Source: an uncultured Flavobacteriales bacterium (GTDB lineage Bacteria; Bacteroidota; Bacteroidia; Flavobacteriales_D; CALLUQ01). From it: a stretch of DNA of 38,618 nt. The stretch covers positions 1-38,618 of the forward strand of contig CALLUQ010000203.1 of the NCBI GenBank assembly GCA_938010565.1. Direction: 5' to 3'. Position numbers and translations under genes: made by a program. The notes beneath the pieces were generated by a model. That model saw only the letters and a program-made list of their open reading frames with translations, searched no databases and was not told the origin of the DNA. Shown here piece by piece: positions 8,444 through 18,241 of the stretch (the first letter of the stretch is position 1; the number at the start of each line of letters is the position of its first letter).

Positions 8444-10753
8444 ATGGTCAAGAACCTCGTCATTGTCGAATCCCCGGCTAAAGCAAAGACCATCGAAGGT
8501 TTTCTGGGTACGGATTTCCTGGTGAAATCAAGCTACGGCCATGTTCGGGATCTATTAAAAAAGGAACTTTCGGTTGATGTAGATAAGGGATTTGATCCCA
8601 CCTATGAGATCAGTCCGGATAAAAAGAATTTGGTCAGTGAGTTAAAATCTTTAGCAAATGAGGCAGAAATGGTCTGGCTTGCGACGGATGAAGACCGCGA
8701 AGGGGAAGCCATATCCTGGCACTTGCAGGAAGCACTTGACCTCGAAACACTTAAAACACGGCGCATTACTTTTAACGAAATCACCAAAACGGCGATTCTC
8801 AGAGCCATTGATGAACCACGTGAAATTAACCACGATCTGGTAATGGCACAGCAGGCCCGGCGTGTACTCGACCGTTTGGTAGGTTTTGAACTTTCGCCGC
8901 TATTGTGGAAAAAAGTAAAACCAGCCCTTTCGGCAGGTCGGGTACAATCGGTTACGGTGCGTTTGGTGGTAGATCGTGAGCGTGATATCATGAACTTTAC
9001 CACGGAATCCGCTTACAAAGTGACGGCACATTTCCTGGTGAAAGACAAGCATGTGATGAAGGCTGATCTCGATCGACGGTTTACCACCAAAGAAGAAGCC
9101 CGGACCTTTCTCGAAAAATGCAAGGGAGCCCGTTTTACCATTGAAAGCCTGATTACCAAACCGGGTAAAAAATCGCCGGCAGCACCCTTTACCACTTCCA
9201 CCCTTCAACAGGAAGCCAGCCGTAAGCTGGGGTATTCGGTTTCTCAAACCATGAGCGTTGCCCAAAAGCTGTATGAGCAAGGATTGATCACCTATATGCG
9301 TACGGATAGTGTGAACCTTTCGGATACGGCACTGGATGCTGCCAAAGCGAAAATTGTGCACGATTTCGGGCCGGAGTATTCCAATCCAAGAAAATATAAA
9401 ACCAAAAACAAATCGGCACAGGAAGCACACGAAGCCATTCGTCCGACTTACCTGCAAAACCCGGGTTACGAAGGAGACCGTTCCATGTCGCGTTTGTATG
9501 AATTGATATGGAAACGCACCGTTGCTTCTCAGATGACCGATGCACGATTGGAAAAAACCACCGCCAAAATTAGCGTCAGTACCGGAAGCGAAGAATTTGT
9601 AGCGTATGGAGAAGTGATGCGTTTTGATGGCTTTCTCAAGATCTATCTCGAGTCGTCGGATGAGGGCCCGGAAGAAGAGAAAGGCATGTTGCCGCCATTG
9701 GCCGAAGGGGAAAACCTTGCATTGGACCACCTTGCAGCAACCCAGCGATTTACCCATCATCCGCCCAGGTATACCGAAGCCAGCCTGGTGAAGAAACTCG
9801 AAGAACAGGGCATTGGACGACCCTCTACCTATGCCCCTACCATTTCCACGATCCAAAAAAGAGGGTATGTGGTGAAAGAAGACAGAGAAGGTACCGAACG
9901 CAAGTACCAGACCTTTATTTTAAAAGACGAGGTTTTGACCGACCAACTGAAAACGGAAACAACCGGAGCTGAAAAAGCCAAATTGTTTCCGACGGATATT
10001 GGAATGGTGGTCAACGATTTTCTGGTGGAACACTTTCAGCGCATCATGGATTTCGGATTTACCGCTTCGGTAGAAAAAGAGTTTGATGAAATTGCCCAAG
10101 GAAAGATCGTTTGGAATTCCATGATCGATAAATTTTATTCTCCTTTTCACAACAACATCAGTGAAACACTGGAGCATTCGCAAAAGGCAACAGGGGAACG
10201 TTTGTTAGGAGAGGAACCCGCCACCGGATTGCCCGTATTTGCCAAGATCGGCCGCTACGGCCCTATGATCCAGATTGGTGAGACAGAAAGCGAAGATAAA
10301 CCCCGGTTTGCATCGCTTCACAAAGAACAAAGCATTGCCAGCATCAGTCTGGAAGAAGCACTTGATCTCTTTAAATTGCCCAGAAACATTGGTGTTTATG
10401 ATGAGCAGGAGGTCGTAATTGGCGTTGGGAAGTTTGGACCTTATGTACGTTTTGGGAAGTCGTTTGTTTCCATTCCCAAAGGCACCGATGATCCGCTGAC
10501 CATTGAGTTGCCACGTGCCATTGAATTGATTGATGCGAAACGCGAAATAGATAAAAACCGCATCATCAAAACATTTGAAGAAAACGATGAGGTACAGGTA
10601 CTGAATGGCCGTTATGGCCCTTACATTTCATTCGGGCGGAAAAATTTCCGTATCCCGAAAGGGCAGGAACCGGCAGAACTCACTTTGGAACAATGCCTCG
10701 AAATTATAGAGAAGGCACCTAAAAAACCCAAAGGAAAACGTAAGAAAAGCTGA
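8444..10753 (+). CDS. topA: DNA topoisomerase I
   Basis: Type IA topoisomerase relaxes negative supercoils by passing one strand through a transient break. The N-terminal TOPRIM domain is clear (NLVIVESPAKAKTIEGFLG, then WLATDEDREGEAISWHL with its acidic DxDxE set). The nucleophile is Tyr284 in GLITYMRTDS. The conserved EQGIGRPSTYAPTISTIQKRGYV follows. The C-terminal part lacks the zinc-finger cysteines of the E. coli enzyme and instead has three GRYGP/GKFGPYV-type repeats and a basic tail. This matches the Bacteroidota form at 769 residues. The next gene begins 26 bases downstream, so the two may be co-transcribed. Confidence 0.98.
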   Translation: MVKNLVIVESPAKAKTIEGFLGTDFLVKSSYGHVRDLLKKELSVDVDKGFDPTYEISPDKKNLVSELKSLANEAEMVWLATDEDREGEAISWHLQEALDLETLKTRRITFNEITKTAILRAIDEPREINHDLVMAQQARRVLDRLVGFELSPLLWKKVKPALSAGRVQSVTVRLVVDRERDIMNFTTESAYKVTAHFLVKDKHVMKADLDRRFTTKEEARTFLEKCKGARFTIESLITKPGKKSPAAPFTTSTLQQEASRKLGYSVSQTMSVAQKLYEQGLITYMRTDSVNLSDTALDAAKAKIVHDFGPEYSNPRKYKTKNKSAQEAHEAIRPTYLQNPGYEGDRSMSRLYELIWKRTVASQMTDARLEKTTAKISVSTGSEEFVAYGEVMRFDGFLKIYLESSDEGPEEEKGMLPPLAEGENLALDHLAATQRFTHHPPRYTEASLVKKLEEQGIGRPSTYAPTISTIQKRGYVVKEDREGTERKYQTFILKDEVLTDQLKTETTGAEKAKLFPTDIGMVVNDFLVEHFQRIMDFGFTASVEKEFDEIAQGKIVWNSMIDKFYSPFHNNISETLEHSQKATGERLLGEEPATGLPVFAKIGRYGPMIQIGETESEDKPRFASLHKEQSIASISLEEALDLFKLPRNIGVYDEQEVVIGVGKFGPYVRFGKSFVSIPKGTDDPLTIELPRAIELIDAKREIDKNRIIKTFEENDEVQVLNGRYGPYISFGRKNFRIPKGQEPAELTLEQCLEIIEKAPKKPKGKRKKS

Positions 10754-10779
10754 TACAACCGTAGCAAAGCTACCCCTTT

Positions 10780-11949
10780 ATGGACCTTTCGATCTACTTC
10801 GACTCCCTTGATTTGGAAAACATAACCGGTGGGGAAATACTTGCCGGAACGTATGCCGAACAAATAATGGCCAATGACGGAAACACCTTTCCGAATTATC
10901 GTCAGGCAAATGTGGCGATCGTTGGAATAAAGGAAGACCGTTGTGCAAGGGCCAATCAAGGTTGTTCCGAATCTCCGGATCGGGTGCGGAAATTCTTTTA
11001 CCAACTTTACGCACCGGAGGGTGAAGTGCAAGTGGCCGATCTGGGAAACATTCTACCGGGCAATACCATAGAGGATACCTACTTTGCTGTGCGATCAGTG
11101 GTGGCAGAGTTGGTCAAGTGTCAGGTAATTCCCATCCTCATCGGAGGAAGCCAGGACCTTACCTATGCCAATTACTCTGCCTATGAAGCACTGGAACAAA
11201 CCGTCAACATCGTTTCGGTAGACCCTGCTTTTGATCTGGGTGATGTGGAAGAGCCGCTAACTTCCGGAAGTTACCTTGGCAAGATTATTCTGCACAAGCC
11301 CAATTTCCTGTTCAATTACAGCAACATCGGTTACCAAACCTATTTTGTAAACCCCCGTATGCTGGATTTGATGTCAAAAATGCACTTCGATGTGTATCGG
11401 TTGGGGGAAATTCAATCCGATATAAGAGAAGCAGAGCCCATAGTACGGGATGCCGATATTCTGAGTTTTGATTTCGGTGCTGTTCGTCAGTCAGATGCTC
11501 CGGGAAATGCTTTGGCAACTCCCAATGGTTTGTATGGAGAAGAAGCATGTGCCATTTTTCGGTATGCCGGAATGAGTGATAAACTATCATCTGTCGGACT
11601 ATATGAGCTAAACCCCTTGTGTGATCGAAATGGGCAAACAGCGCACCTGGCAGCACAGATGGTATGGTATTTTCTTGATGGAGTTGCTTCCAGAAAAAAA
11701 GACTTCCCTATCGGAGATAAGAAAGATTATCTGAAATATCGGGTTGCCATGCCCGCATCGGATCACGAATTAATTTTTTATAAAAGTGATAAAACCGATC
11801 GTTGGTGGATGGAAATCCCTTATCCGCCGGACGGACAAATGCGTTTCGAAAGGCATCATATGGTACCGTGTAGTTATGCGGATTATCAGATCGCCTGCAA
11901 AGAAGAAATGCCTGATAAGTGGTGGAAAACATTTAACAAACTATCTTGA
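10780..11949 (+). CDS. Arginase/formimidoylglutamase-fold protein with degenerate metal site
   Basis: The 389-residue product has the ureohydrolase order of motifs: PILIGGSQDLTYANY, NIVSVDPAFDLGD, ILSFDFGAVRQSDAPG, NGLYGEE and GLYELNPLCDRNGQTAHLAAQM. In active family members these read GGDH, DAHxD and SxDxD. Here the GGDH His is Gln, the DAHxD His is Ala and the second Asp of SxDxD is Gly, so three of six manganese ligands appear lost. It is probably not a working arginase or formimidoylglutamase, although databases may name it so by similarity. It lies between topA and the T9SS block on the same strand, so a role in secretion or gliding is possible but is inference from position. Confidence 0.85.
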   Translation: MDLSIYFDSLDLENITGGEILAGTYAEQIMANDGNTFPNYRQANVAIVGIKEDRCARANQGCSESPDRVRKFFYQLYAPEGEVQVADLGNILPGNTIEDTYFAVRSVVAELVKCQVIPILIGGSQDLTYANYSAYEALEQTVNIVSVDPAFDLGDVEEPLTSGSYLGKIILHKPNFLFNYSNIGYQTYFVNPRMLDLMSKMHFDVYRLGEIQSDIREAEPIVRDADILSFDFGAVRQSDAPGNALATPNGLYGEEACAIFRYAGMSDKLSSVGLYELNPLCDRNGQTAHLAAQMVWYFLDGVASRKKDFPIGDKKDYLKYRVAMPASDHELIFYKSDKTDRWWMEIPYPPDGQMRFERHHMVPCSYADYQIACKEEMPDKWWKTFNKLS

Positions 11950-12124
11950 TAAGGTATGTGACTCCGTTGCAGTTTCCGACAAATGTTGATAAGTTTGTTT
12001 AAAACCTGAATAATTTTTGAGGCTTTCAAATTTTGACTATTTTAGCGGGATATTGTGTTACTGCCAACATTTAATTTAATGGAACAGGGTTTTATCCTGT
12101 AGCTCTAAACTTTTGCTTATCCGT

Positions 12125-13060
12125 ATGAAGCGAATATTACTATGTCTAACATTGATGTGTATGGGAATGGCAGGTTTTGCACAGCAAGACAAGCAGTTTT
12201 CACATTTTATGTACGACCGTCTTTCGGTTAACCCGGGTTCAGCCGGAATGGCAGATGCCATTTGTGCTACTTTACTTTACAGAAACCAGTGGTTGGGGTT
12301 CGATGGTTCTCCTAAAACAAATCTTTTGAATGTACAGGGTCCGGTTAAACTCCTCAAAGGAGGTGTTGGGCTTTCTGTAATGACAGACCAATTAGGCCAG
12401 GAAAAAAACTGGTTTGCACGCGGTTCTTATTCCTATCATTTGGGTTTGGGTGGCCCCGGCACACTGGGTGTGGGTTTGAGTTTGGGTATAGTAAACAAAA
12501 CGTTGGGTTCTGATTGGATAGCCACGGATGGGTACCTCAATGATATTGCCATTCCTGATGCGGGTATTTCCAATACAATATTTGATATGGGAGCAGGTAT
12601 ATATTATCGGATCCCGGATAAAATGTATGTGGGCCTTTCTGCAACCCACCTTACGCAAGGCGTTTTAACAGACCTGAATATTCAAATGATGTCGCACATG
12701 TATGTGATGGCAGGTTATAGCTATCAACTAAATTCTCTCTGGAAATTGCAGCCGAATTTATTGGCTAAAACTGATTTGGCTGCCACTCAAATTGATGTTG
12801 GTTGTACCGCATTGTACAATAATATGTTTTGGGGTGGCGTTTCATACAGAACTGCTGATGCCATTATACCATTTTTGGGGTTCCAGAAAACGGTAGGGGA
12901 TAAAGGAACCAATACGTTTAAAGTAGGCATGTCTTACGACTATACTACTTCGCAACTGGGCAATCATTCGGATGGAACCGTCGAATTGATGCTGAATTAT
13001 TGTTTCAAGATCATTCCACCGGAATATATTCAGAAGTACAAGAATGTCCGTTTCCTATAA
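12125..13060 (+). CDS. porP: Type IX secretion outer-membrane protein PorP/SprF family
   Basis: PorP is an outer-membrane beta-barrel partner of the T9SS that contacts the GldK/GldN ring and the motor. The start chosen is the ATG at 12125, which gives a clean signal peptide (MKRILLCLTLMCMGMAGFAQ); an in-frame TTG lies four codons upstream. The mature N-terminus QQDKQFSHFMYDRLSVNPGSAG is the family hallmark, followed by RNQWLGFDGSP and alternating barrel strands rich in Gly and aromatic residues. The length of 312 is normal. It directly precedes gldK, as porP precedes porK in Porphyromonas. Confidence 0.92.
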   Translation: MKRILLCLTLMCMGMAGFAQQDKQFSHFMYDRLSVNPGSAGMADAICATLLYRNQWLGFDGSPKTNLLNVQGPVKLLKGGVGLSVMTDQLGQEKNWFARGSYSYHLGLGGPGTLGVGLSLGIVNKTLGSDWIATDGYLNDIAIPDAGISNTIFDMGAGIYYRIPDKMYVGLSATHLTQGVLTDLNIQMMSHMYVMAGYSYQLNSLWKLQPNLLAKTDLAATQIDVGCTALYNNMFWGGVSYRTADAIIPFLGFQKTVGDKGTNTFKVGMSYDYTTSQLGNHSDGTVELMLNYCFKIIPPEYIQKYKNVRFL

Positions 13061-13198
13061 AACCCTGGAACGGAAAGTGAAAACTTTATTGCTTAGGGCT
13101 TCGTCAAGAGCAACCCTGGAATTAGTTACACTTGATGGAACTTCGAAAAAGGTTAGGAGATTTTGTTCGAAGTGTAAAAATAGGAGGTAAGAGGTAAC

Positions 13199-14548
13199 AT
13201 GAAAAAGTTGTTTGTTTGCTGTGCATATTTGCTTGCTTTGTTGACAAGTTGTTACAACAATGGCAACGGCGAGTTGGTAGGAGTACTTGGAAGACCACAA
13301 TGGTTTGACAGGGATCCGTTTGGAACAGTGTACATTGGAGGGGGGGCTTACAACATGGGGCCCAGTGATCAAAGTGTACCCTATGCACATACAACCCGCT
13401 CAAAAACAGTTTCCGTACAGGCGTTCTATATGGACATCACGGAAATTACCAACAATGAGTATCGGCAATTCGTATTTTATGTGCGAGACTCAATTGCACA
13501 CCGGATCATTGGTGAAGATGTAAACCCTGATCACTTGATCGAAGTAGACCAATACGGGCAAGACATTGATCCGCCTCAGATCAATTGGGATGAACGAATC
13601 TATTGGAACGACGAAGAAGAACGCGATGCACTTGCGGATATGTTTCTTCCGGAACATGAACGTTTTTATCGCCGCAAAGAGATTGATACCCGAAAGTTAA
13701 AGTTTGAGTACTATTGGGTTGACCTGAAGCATGCTGCACAACGGGCAGGGCAGGATCTCGATCTTTCCTATACGAATTCGATTGGCCAGAACAACGCAAT
13801 CCGCGGTCATATAGATCGTTCGAAATTCATCATCAAAGAAGTGGTGAATGTATACCCGGATACCTTAACATGGGTGCGCGATTTTACCTACTCGTTCAAC
13901 GAACCCATGACCAATATGTATTTTTGGCACCCGGCTTATGATGAGTACCCTGTGGTCGGGTTAACCTGGGTTCAATGCAAAGCTTTTTGTGTGTGGCGTT
14001 CGCAGTTAATGAACAGTTGGCTCAATAGCAATGGCGAAACCTTTGTAAACGATTTCCGTTTGCCAACCGAAGCCGAATGGGAATATGCAGCACGTGGCGG
14101 GTTGGACTTGAACCCATATCCATGGGGAGGGCCTTATGTACGGAATTCTTTGGGTTGTTTTCTTGGAAATTACAAACCTATGAGAGGAAGCTACATGGTA
14201 GATGGTGGTTTCCATACCGTAAAAGTGAACTCATACTCTCCTAACGATTACGGTTTGTATTGTATGGCAGGGAATGTTGCCGAATGGACCAACACAGCAT
14301 ACGATGAATCGGTTTATGAGTTTTCCCACGATCTGAACCCTGAGTACAGCTATCTTGCAAAGGCAAATGACCCACCGGCCCTCAAACGTAAAGTTATACG
14401 CGGTGGATCATGGAAAGACGTAGGCTTCTATATGCAAAACGGCTCACGTACCTACGAATACCGTGATACAGCGAAAAGTTATATCGGTTTCCGGTGTGTG
14501 CAAACATATCTCGGCCGTGGTAAGAAAGATTGGAATTCCGACATTTGA
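13199..14548 (+). CDS. gldK: Gliding motility / T9SS lipoprotein GldK (PorK)
   Basis: GldK is the outer-membrane lipoprotein that forms the periplasmic T9SS ring with GldN. The signal peptide ends in the lipobox LLTSC with the lipidated Cys at residue 18. The rest is a formylglycine-generating-enzyme-like fold without enzymatic role in this family: FRLPTEAEWEYAARGG, GLYCMAGNVAEWTNTAYD, VIRGGSWKD and SYIGFRCVQTY are recognisable. At 449 residues it is the usual size. It is the second gene of the porP-gldKLMN block. A gap of 138 bases separates it from porP, with no terminator visible. Confidence 0.97.
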   Translation: MKKLFVCCAYLLALLTSCYNNGNGELVGVLGRPQWFDRDPFGTVYIGGGAYNMGPSDQSVPYAHTTRSKTVSVQAFYMDITEITNNEYRQFVFYVRDSIAHRIIGEDVNPDHLIEVDQYGQDIDPPQINWDERIYWNDEEERDALADMFLPEHERFYRRKEIDTRKLKFEYYWVDLKHAAQRAGQDLDLSYTNSIGQNNAIRGHIDRSKFIIKEVVNVYPDTLTWVRDFTYSFNEPMTNMYFWHPAYDEYPVVGLTWVQCKAFCVWRSQLMNSWLNSNGETFVNDFRLPTEAEWEYAARGGLDLNPYPWGGPYVRNSLGCFLGNYKPMRGSYMVDGGFHTVKVNSYSPNDYGLYCMAGNVAEWTNTAYDESVYEFSHDLNPEYSYLAKANDPPALKRKVIRGGSWKDVGFYMQNGSRTYEYRDTAKSYIGFRCVQTYLGRGKKDWNSDI

Positions 14549-14640
14549 TCCCAAATCCTTGTTCCTGCAAGGCTAAAACAGTAATAAAAATAGTGGTGTA
14601 ACCGATTGTCAACCCTCAATAAAAAAAGCAAAGGAATATT

Positions 14641-15453
14641 ATGAGACCAGGAAGTAAGAAGTGGAAACTATTTATGGCAAAACTCTATGGTTTCGGAGCA
14701 GCTGTCGTAATTGTTGGAGCCCTCTTCAAGATCCAACACTGGACAGGGGCTAGTGAGATGCTGATTGTTGGGCTGGGCACGGAGGCAATTATTTTTATTT
14801 TCTCGGCGTTTGAACCCATTCATGAGGACCCGGACTGGACCTTGGTATATCCGGAACTTGCCATGGGACATTCGGATGTAGACCATTCCGGTTCAAAAGG
14901 AATGTTGGATGACGATGAGTCCGTAACAGAAAAACTGGATAAGATGCTTGCGGAAGCCAAAATTGAACCTGAATTACTTGAGAACCTGGGGAATGGATTG
15001 CAAAACCTGAGCAGCCAGGCCAATCGGTTAAGCGAGATGTCAGACGCATCGGTAGCCACCGACGATTATGTAAATAACCTGCGTAATGCTTCCTCTCAGG
15101 TTGGAGAATTGTCCGACTCTTACAAGAAAGCTTCTGATGCCATAACGGGTATTACTGAAAATGCAGATGCCGGTCAAATGTTTGGTGAGCAGGTAACCAA
15201 AGTTTCTGCAAACCTTGCCGCACTCAATAACGTTTATGAGCTACAGTTGAAAGGAGCATCCAGCCACCTGGAAGTACAAGAAAACCTATATCAAGGGATC
15301 GATGAGATGATGGGCAACCTCCACGCATCACTTGAGGATACCAGGAAATACAAAGAAAACATAAGCGAATTGTCGGGCAACCTGACTGTTCTGAACACCG
15401 TTTATGGCAATATGCTTTCTGCCATGAATATGAAACCATCACAACAAGGCTAA
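14641..15453 (+). CDS. gldL: Gliding motility / T9SS inner-membrane motor protein GldL (PorL)
   Basis: GldL with GldM forms the proton-driven rotary motor of the T9SS. Two transmembrane helices lie near residues 16-33 and 40-58 (AVVIVGALFKIQHWTG, then MLIVGLGTEAIIFIFSAFEP), with the conserved KIQHW and the buried Glu of GTEAIIFIFSAFEP that is linked to proton flow in the family. A cytoplasmic coiled-coil region fills residues 90-270. The length of 270 is typical. The gene is 92 bases after gldK and 49 bases before gldM. Confidence 0.97.
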   Translation: MRPGSKKWKLFMAKLYGFGAAVVIVGALFKIQHWTGASEMLIVGLGTEAIIFIFSAFEPIHEDPDWTLVYPELAMGHSDVDHSGSKGMLDDDESVTEKLDKMLAEAKIEPELLENLGNGLQNLSSQANRLSEMSDASVATDDYVNNLRNASSQVGELSDSYKKASDAITGITENADAGQMFGEQVTKVSANLAALNNVYELQLKGASSHLEVQENLYQGIDEMMGNLHASLEDTRKYKENISELSGNLTVLNTVYGNMLSAMNMKPSQQG

Positions 15454-15502
15454 TCAGAAGATAAAGGAATGATTTTTAACCCTTTAACACACATCTTTAG
15501 CA

Positions 15503-17179
15503 ATGGCAGGAGGTAAAGAAACCCCCAGGCAGAAGATGATCGGGATGATGTATTTGGTGCTTACAGCTCTGTTGGCACTTAATGTATCCAAGGAGATTCT
15601 GAATGCATTTGTAGTGATGAATGTCAGTCTGGAAACAACAAATTCAAACATTGAAAATAAAAACGCTTATGCCTACGGCATCTTTTCTCAGAAAAATAGT
15701 GAGAACAGTGCAAAAGTAGGCCCCTGGTTTGAAAAAGCGAATAAAGCTCGCAATGCTTCAAAAGACTTGTTTAACTTTATTCAAAACTGTAAGGCCCAGG
15801 TCATTATGCACACCGATGGCCTACCCAGAGAAGCTGTCATCGGAACCGGTCCGGATGGGTTTGATACCGTATTAAATTCCGAACTGCTGGATGGTAAAGA
15901 CAACTATGATGTGCCTTCACAACAGTTGGGTTTGGCCGAACCAAAGAACCCTCTAAGAATGGACCATGGGTATGATGCAATTACTTTGTCAGAGAAAATA
16001 AATGAATATAAAGCTCTTTTACAAGCAATGATACCGGCTGCCCAGCAAGCAAACTCTTCTTTGTATAAATCCATTGGCAGTTCTTTTGCGATGGAAAACG
16101 GAGAAGAACACGGTGAAGAAGTTTCTTGGTTGCAAGAGCAATTTTACCACATGCCGCTTGCGGCCGTTATTGCTAACTTTTCGAAGGTGCAAACGGATAT
16201 AAGAAATGCCGAGGCAGATGTTATTTCTTTCCTTTACGGACAGGTTGATGCATCTTCGTATAAATTTAACCGCCTGGAAGCAGCCGTAATTGCTCCCACT
16301 TCTTACTTGCTTCAGGGCGACTCTTTCCGTGCACAGGTATTCCTGGCTGCTTTTGATACCACCCAAAGCCCGATGATTACGATGGCTCCTGATTTTGCCG
16401 ATTCGGTTAACGGAACGTTTGGCGCGGATACTTTAAATGCGGAACAATTATCGGTATCGCGTGGAAAAGGATTCATTACGATCCCCACTCCGTCCGAAGG
16501 GGTTTTTACCTTGAAAGGTTTGATCCGTATCAAATCTCCCGATGGAAATAGCATGCAGAGCTACAATGTGAGCACCAGTTATCAGGTTGCCAAACCAAGC
16601 TTAACCGTTTCGGCAACCAAGATGAACGTGTTCTACAAAGGAGTAGATAATCCGATAAGTGTGTCGGTTCCCGGGGTGCCGGCAGATAAAATAAAAGTAA
16701 ACATCGACCAAGGTACCATCTCGAAATCAGGGAAAGACGGTTATATTGTTCGGGTGAGAAAAGGAAACCAAGCAGAGGTGAGTGTTTCCGCACAAATGCC
16801 GGATGGTAGCGCCAAGAAAATGGGTTCCGTACTCTTTCGTGTAAAAACAGTGCCGGATCCTAAGCCTTATTTTGCGGGTAAATCCAGCAGCGACGACAGA
16901 GTGAAAAAAAGAGACCTGACTGCTGTACAAGGTGTGGCTGCCAGAATGGAAAATTTTGATTTTGATTTAAAGTTTAAAGTGACTTCATTTAAACTGACTA
17001 TGATAATCGGTGGCAAACCCATTGAGAAGGTATCGAGAAGTAACCGTATTACGGACGATATGAAGATCATGTTGAAGAAAGCTAAAACAGGATCAAAAGT
17101 TTACATCGAAAGCATCAAAGCCAAAGGACCTGATGGAACTGTCCGTAACCTGGGTTCTCTTTCGTTTAAGGTTATCTAA
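15503..17179 (+). CDS. gldM: Gliding motility / T9SS motor protein GldM (PorM)
   Basis: GldM is the dimeric shaft that spans the periplasm from the GldL stator to the GldK/N ring. The N-terminus AGGKETPRQKMIGMMYLVLTALLALNVSKEILNAF holds the single transmembrane helix and is the family signature. A helical domain to about residue 225 is followed by beta-sandwich domains. The C-terminal domain (DPKPYFAGKSS through LGSLSFKVI) is the part known to bind the outer-membrane ring. At 558 residues it is somewhat longer than the roughly 515 of well-studied members. gldN begins 6 bases after its stop. Confidence 0.97.
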   Translation: MAGGKETPRQKMIGMMYLVLTALLALNVSKEILNAFVVMNVSLETTNSNIENKNAYAYGIFSQKNSENSAKVGPWFEKANKARNASKDLFNFIQNCKAQVIMHTDGLPREAVIGTGPDGFDTVLNSELLDGKDNYDVPSQQLGLAEPKNPLRMDHGYDAITLSEKINEYKALLQAMIPAAQQANSSLYKSIGSSFAMENGEEHGEEVSWLQEQFYHMPLAAVIANFSKVQTDIRNAEADVISFLYGQVDASSYKFNRLEAAVIAPTSYLLQGDSFRAQVFLAAFDTTQSPMITMAPDFADSVNGTFGADTLNAEQLSVSRGKGFITIPTPSEGVFTLKGLIRIKSPDGNSMQSYNVSTSYQVAKPSLTVSATKMNVFYKGVDNPISVSVPGVPADKIKVNIDQGTISKSGKDGYIVRVRKGNQAEVSVSAQMPDGSAKKMGSVLFRVKTVPDPKPYFAGKSSSDDRVKKRDLTAVQGVAARMENFDFDLKFKVTSFKLTMIIGGKPIEKVSRSNRITDDMKIMLKKAKTGSKVYIESIKAKGPDGTVRNLGSLSFKVI

Positions 17180-17185
17180 ACTTTT

Positions 17186-18046
17186 ATGATGATGAAGGGA
17201 TTGATAAAATGTATGGCTGCCTGCCTTTTTACCGCCATCCTTTCCGGAGGTAAAGCAACAGCACAAACCGTATTGGATGGGTTGTATGTAAAAGAACATA
17301 CCCCTACCCGTAAAGTTGTTCCTTATACTTATCTCCGTGAGGCCGATGTAATGTGGAGTAAAAGGATATGGCGTATCATAGATTTACGCGAAAAGATCAA
17401 CCATCCGCTCTACTTCCCGATCGATGAGATCAACGATCGCAAAAACTTATTCGACGTTATCAAGCATGCTTTGCTAGTAGATGGCTCAATTACAGCTTAC
17501 TACCCAGGGCCTATTTTGGATGATGACGAATTTAAAGTGCCCATGCTTACTTCCGAAGTAAAAGCCCTCTTTTCTTCTGTTGATACTACTTTTACGGAAG
17601 ATATTGAAACAGGTGAATTTGTACCCGTAATTCAACCTATTGAGTTGAATTCATCCGAAATCAAAATGTACAAACTCAAAGAAGATTGGTTTTTCGATAA
17701 ACAACGTTCTGTTCTTGATGTGCGCATCATTGGTATAGCACCTATGAAGGAAAACAGAGGAGAAGACGGAGAGGTGCGGGGTTATGCCGAAATGTTCTGG
17801 CTCTACTTCCCCGAGTGCCGCTATGTATTTGCAAACTGGGATGTGTTCAACCGTCAGAATGATGCCGAACGCCGCACGTTTGAAGACATTTTCTGGAAAC
17901 GCATGTTTAGTAGCTATATCATTAAAGAATCCAATGTTTATGATCGGCGCATCAATGAAGAATATACCGGAATTGATGCTTTGCTTGAAGCTGAAAAGGT
18001 GAAGAACAAAATTTTTCTGCTGGAGCACGATATGTGGCATTTCTGA
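17186..18046 (+). CDS. gldN: Gliding motility / T9SS periplasmic ring protein GldN (PorN)
   Basis: GldN joins GldK in the periplasmic ring of the T9SS. An N-terminal signal peptide (about residues 1-26, cut near ATAQ) precedes the conserved VLDGLYVKEHTPTRKVVPYTYLREADVMWSKRIWRIIDLREKINHPLYFP region. The C-terminal part has the family's MFWLYFPECRYVFANWDVFN and the late DAERRTFEDIFWKRMFSSYI. Three Met codons in tandem start the frame; the first is used here. It ends the T9SS block and is followed by a terminator. Confidence 0.97.
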   Translation: MMMKGLIKCMAACLFTAILSGGKATAQTVLDGLYVKEHTPTRKVVPYTYLREADVMWSKRIWRIIDLREKINHPLYFPIDEINDRKNLFDVIKHALLVDGSITAYYPGPILDDDEFKVPMLTSEVKALFSSVDTTFTEDIETGEFVPVIQPIELNSSEIKMYKLKEDWFFDKQRSVLDVRIIGIAPMKENRGEDGEVRGYAEMFWLYFPECRYVFANWDVFNRQNDAERRTFEDIFWKRMFSSYIIKESNVYDRRINEEYTGIDALLEAEKVKNKIFLLEHDMWHF

Positions 18047-18068
18047 TCCGTCAGGTACCTCCGATATT

Positions 18069-18097
18069 GAACCCTGATATCCTTCAGGGTTTTTTTA
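18069..18097 (+). terminator. Terminator of the T9SS operon
   Basis: AACCCTGA-TATCCT-TCAGGGTT forms an 8-bp stem followed directly by a run of T residues, 24 bases after the gldN stop codon. Confidence 0.92.
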
Positions 18098-18228
18098 TGT
18101 ACTGAATTTTGCAACCGCCGATAGCAGCGACACTCCAAGATTCCCGGGGAGTTAGCTTTTGAGCGGTTTTCATTTCAGTGGAGGCTTTTTGTCTGGCCCC
18201 AAATCGGAAATGAAAACATGGGAATGTT

Positions 18229-18236
18229 TAACTTTG
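18229..18236 (+). promoter_or_regulatory. -7 box immediately before the ABC-F gene
   Basis: TAACTTTG matches the Bacteroidota TAnnTTTG box exactly. Its position would place transcription start at about 18240-18243, on or next to the ATG at 18242. No -33 TTTG is seen at the right distance. The element is either a weak promoter making a leaderless message or chance. Confidence 0.35.
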
Positions 18237-18241
18237 TTGTT

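Noticed and set aside
8900-9856. 318-codon minus-strand frame opposite topA
   Set aside because: topA on the other strand is certain, and this frame has only the residue bias expected from antisense reading.
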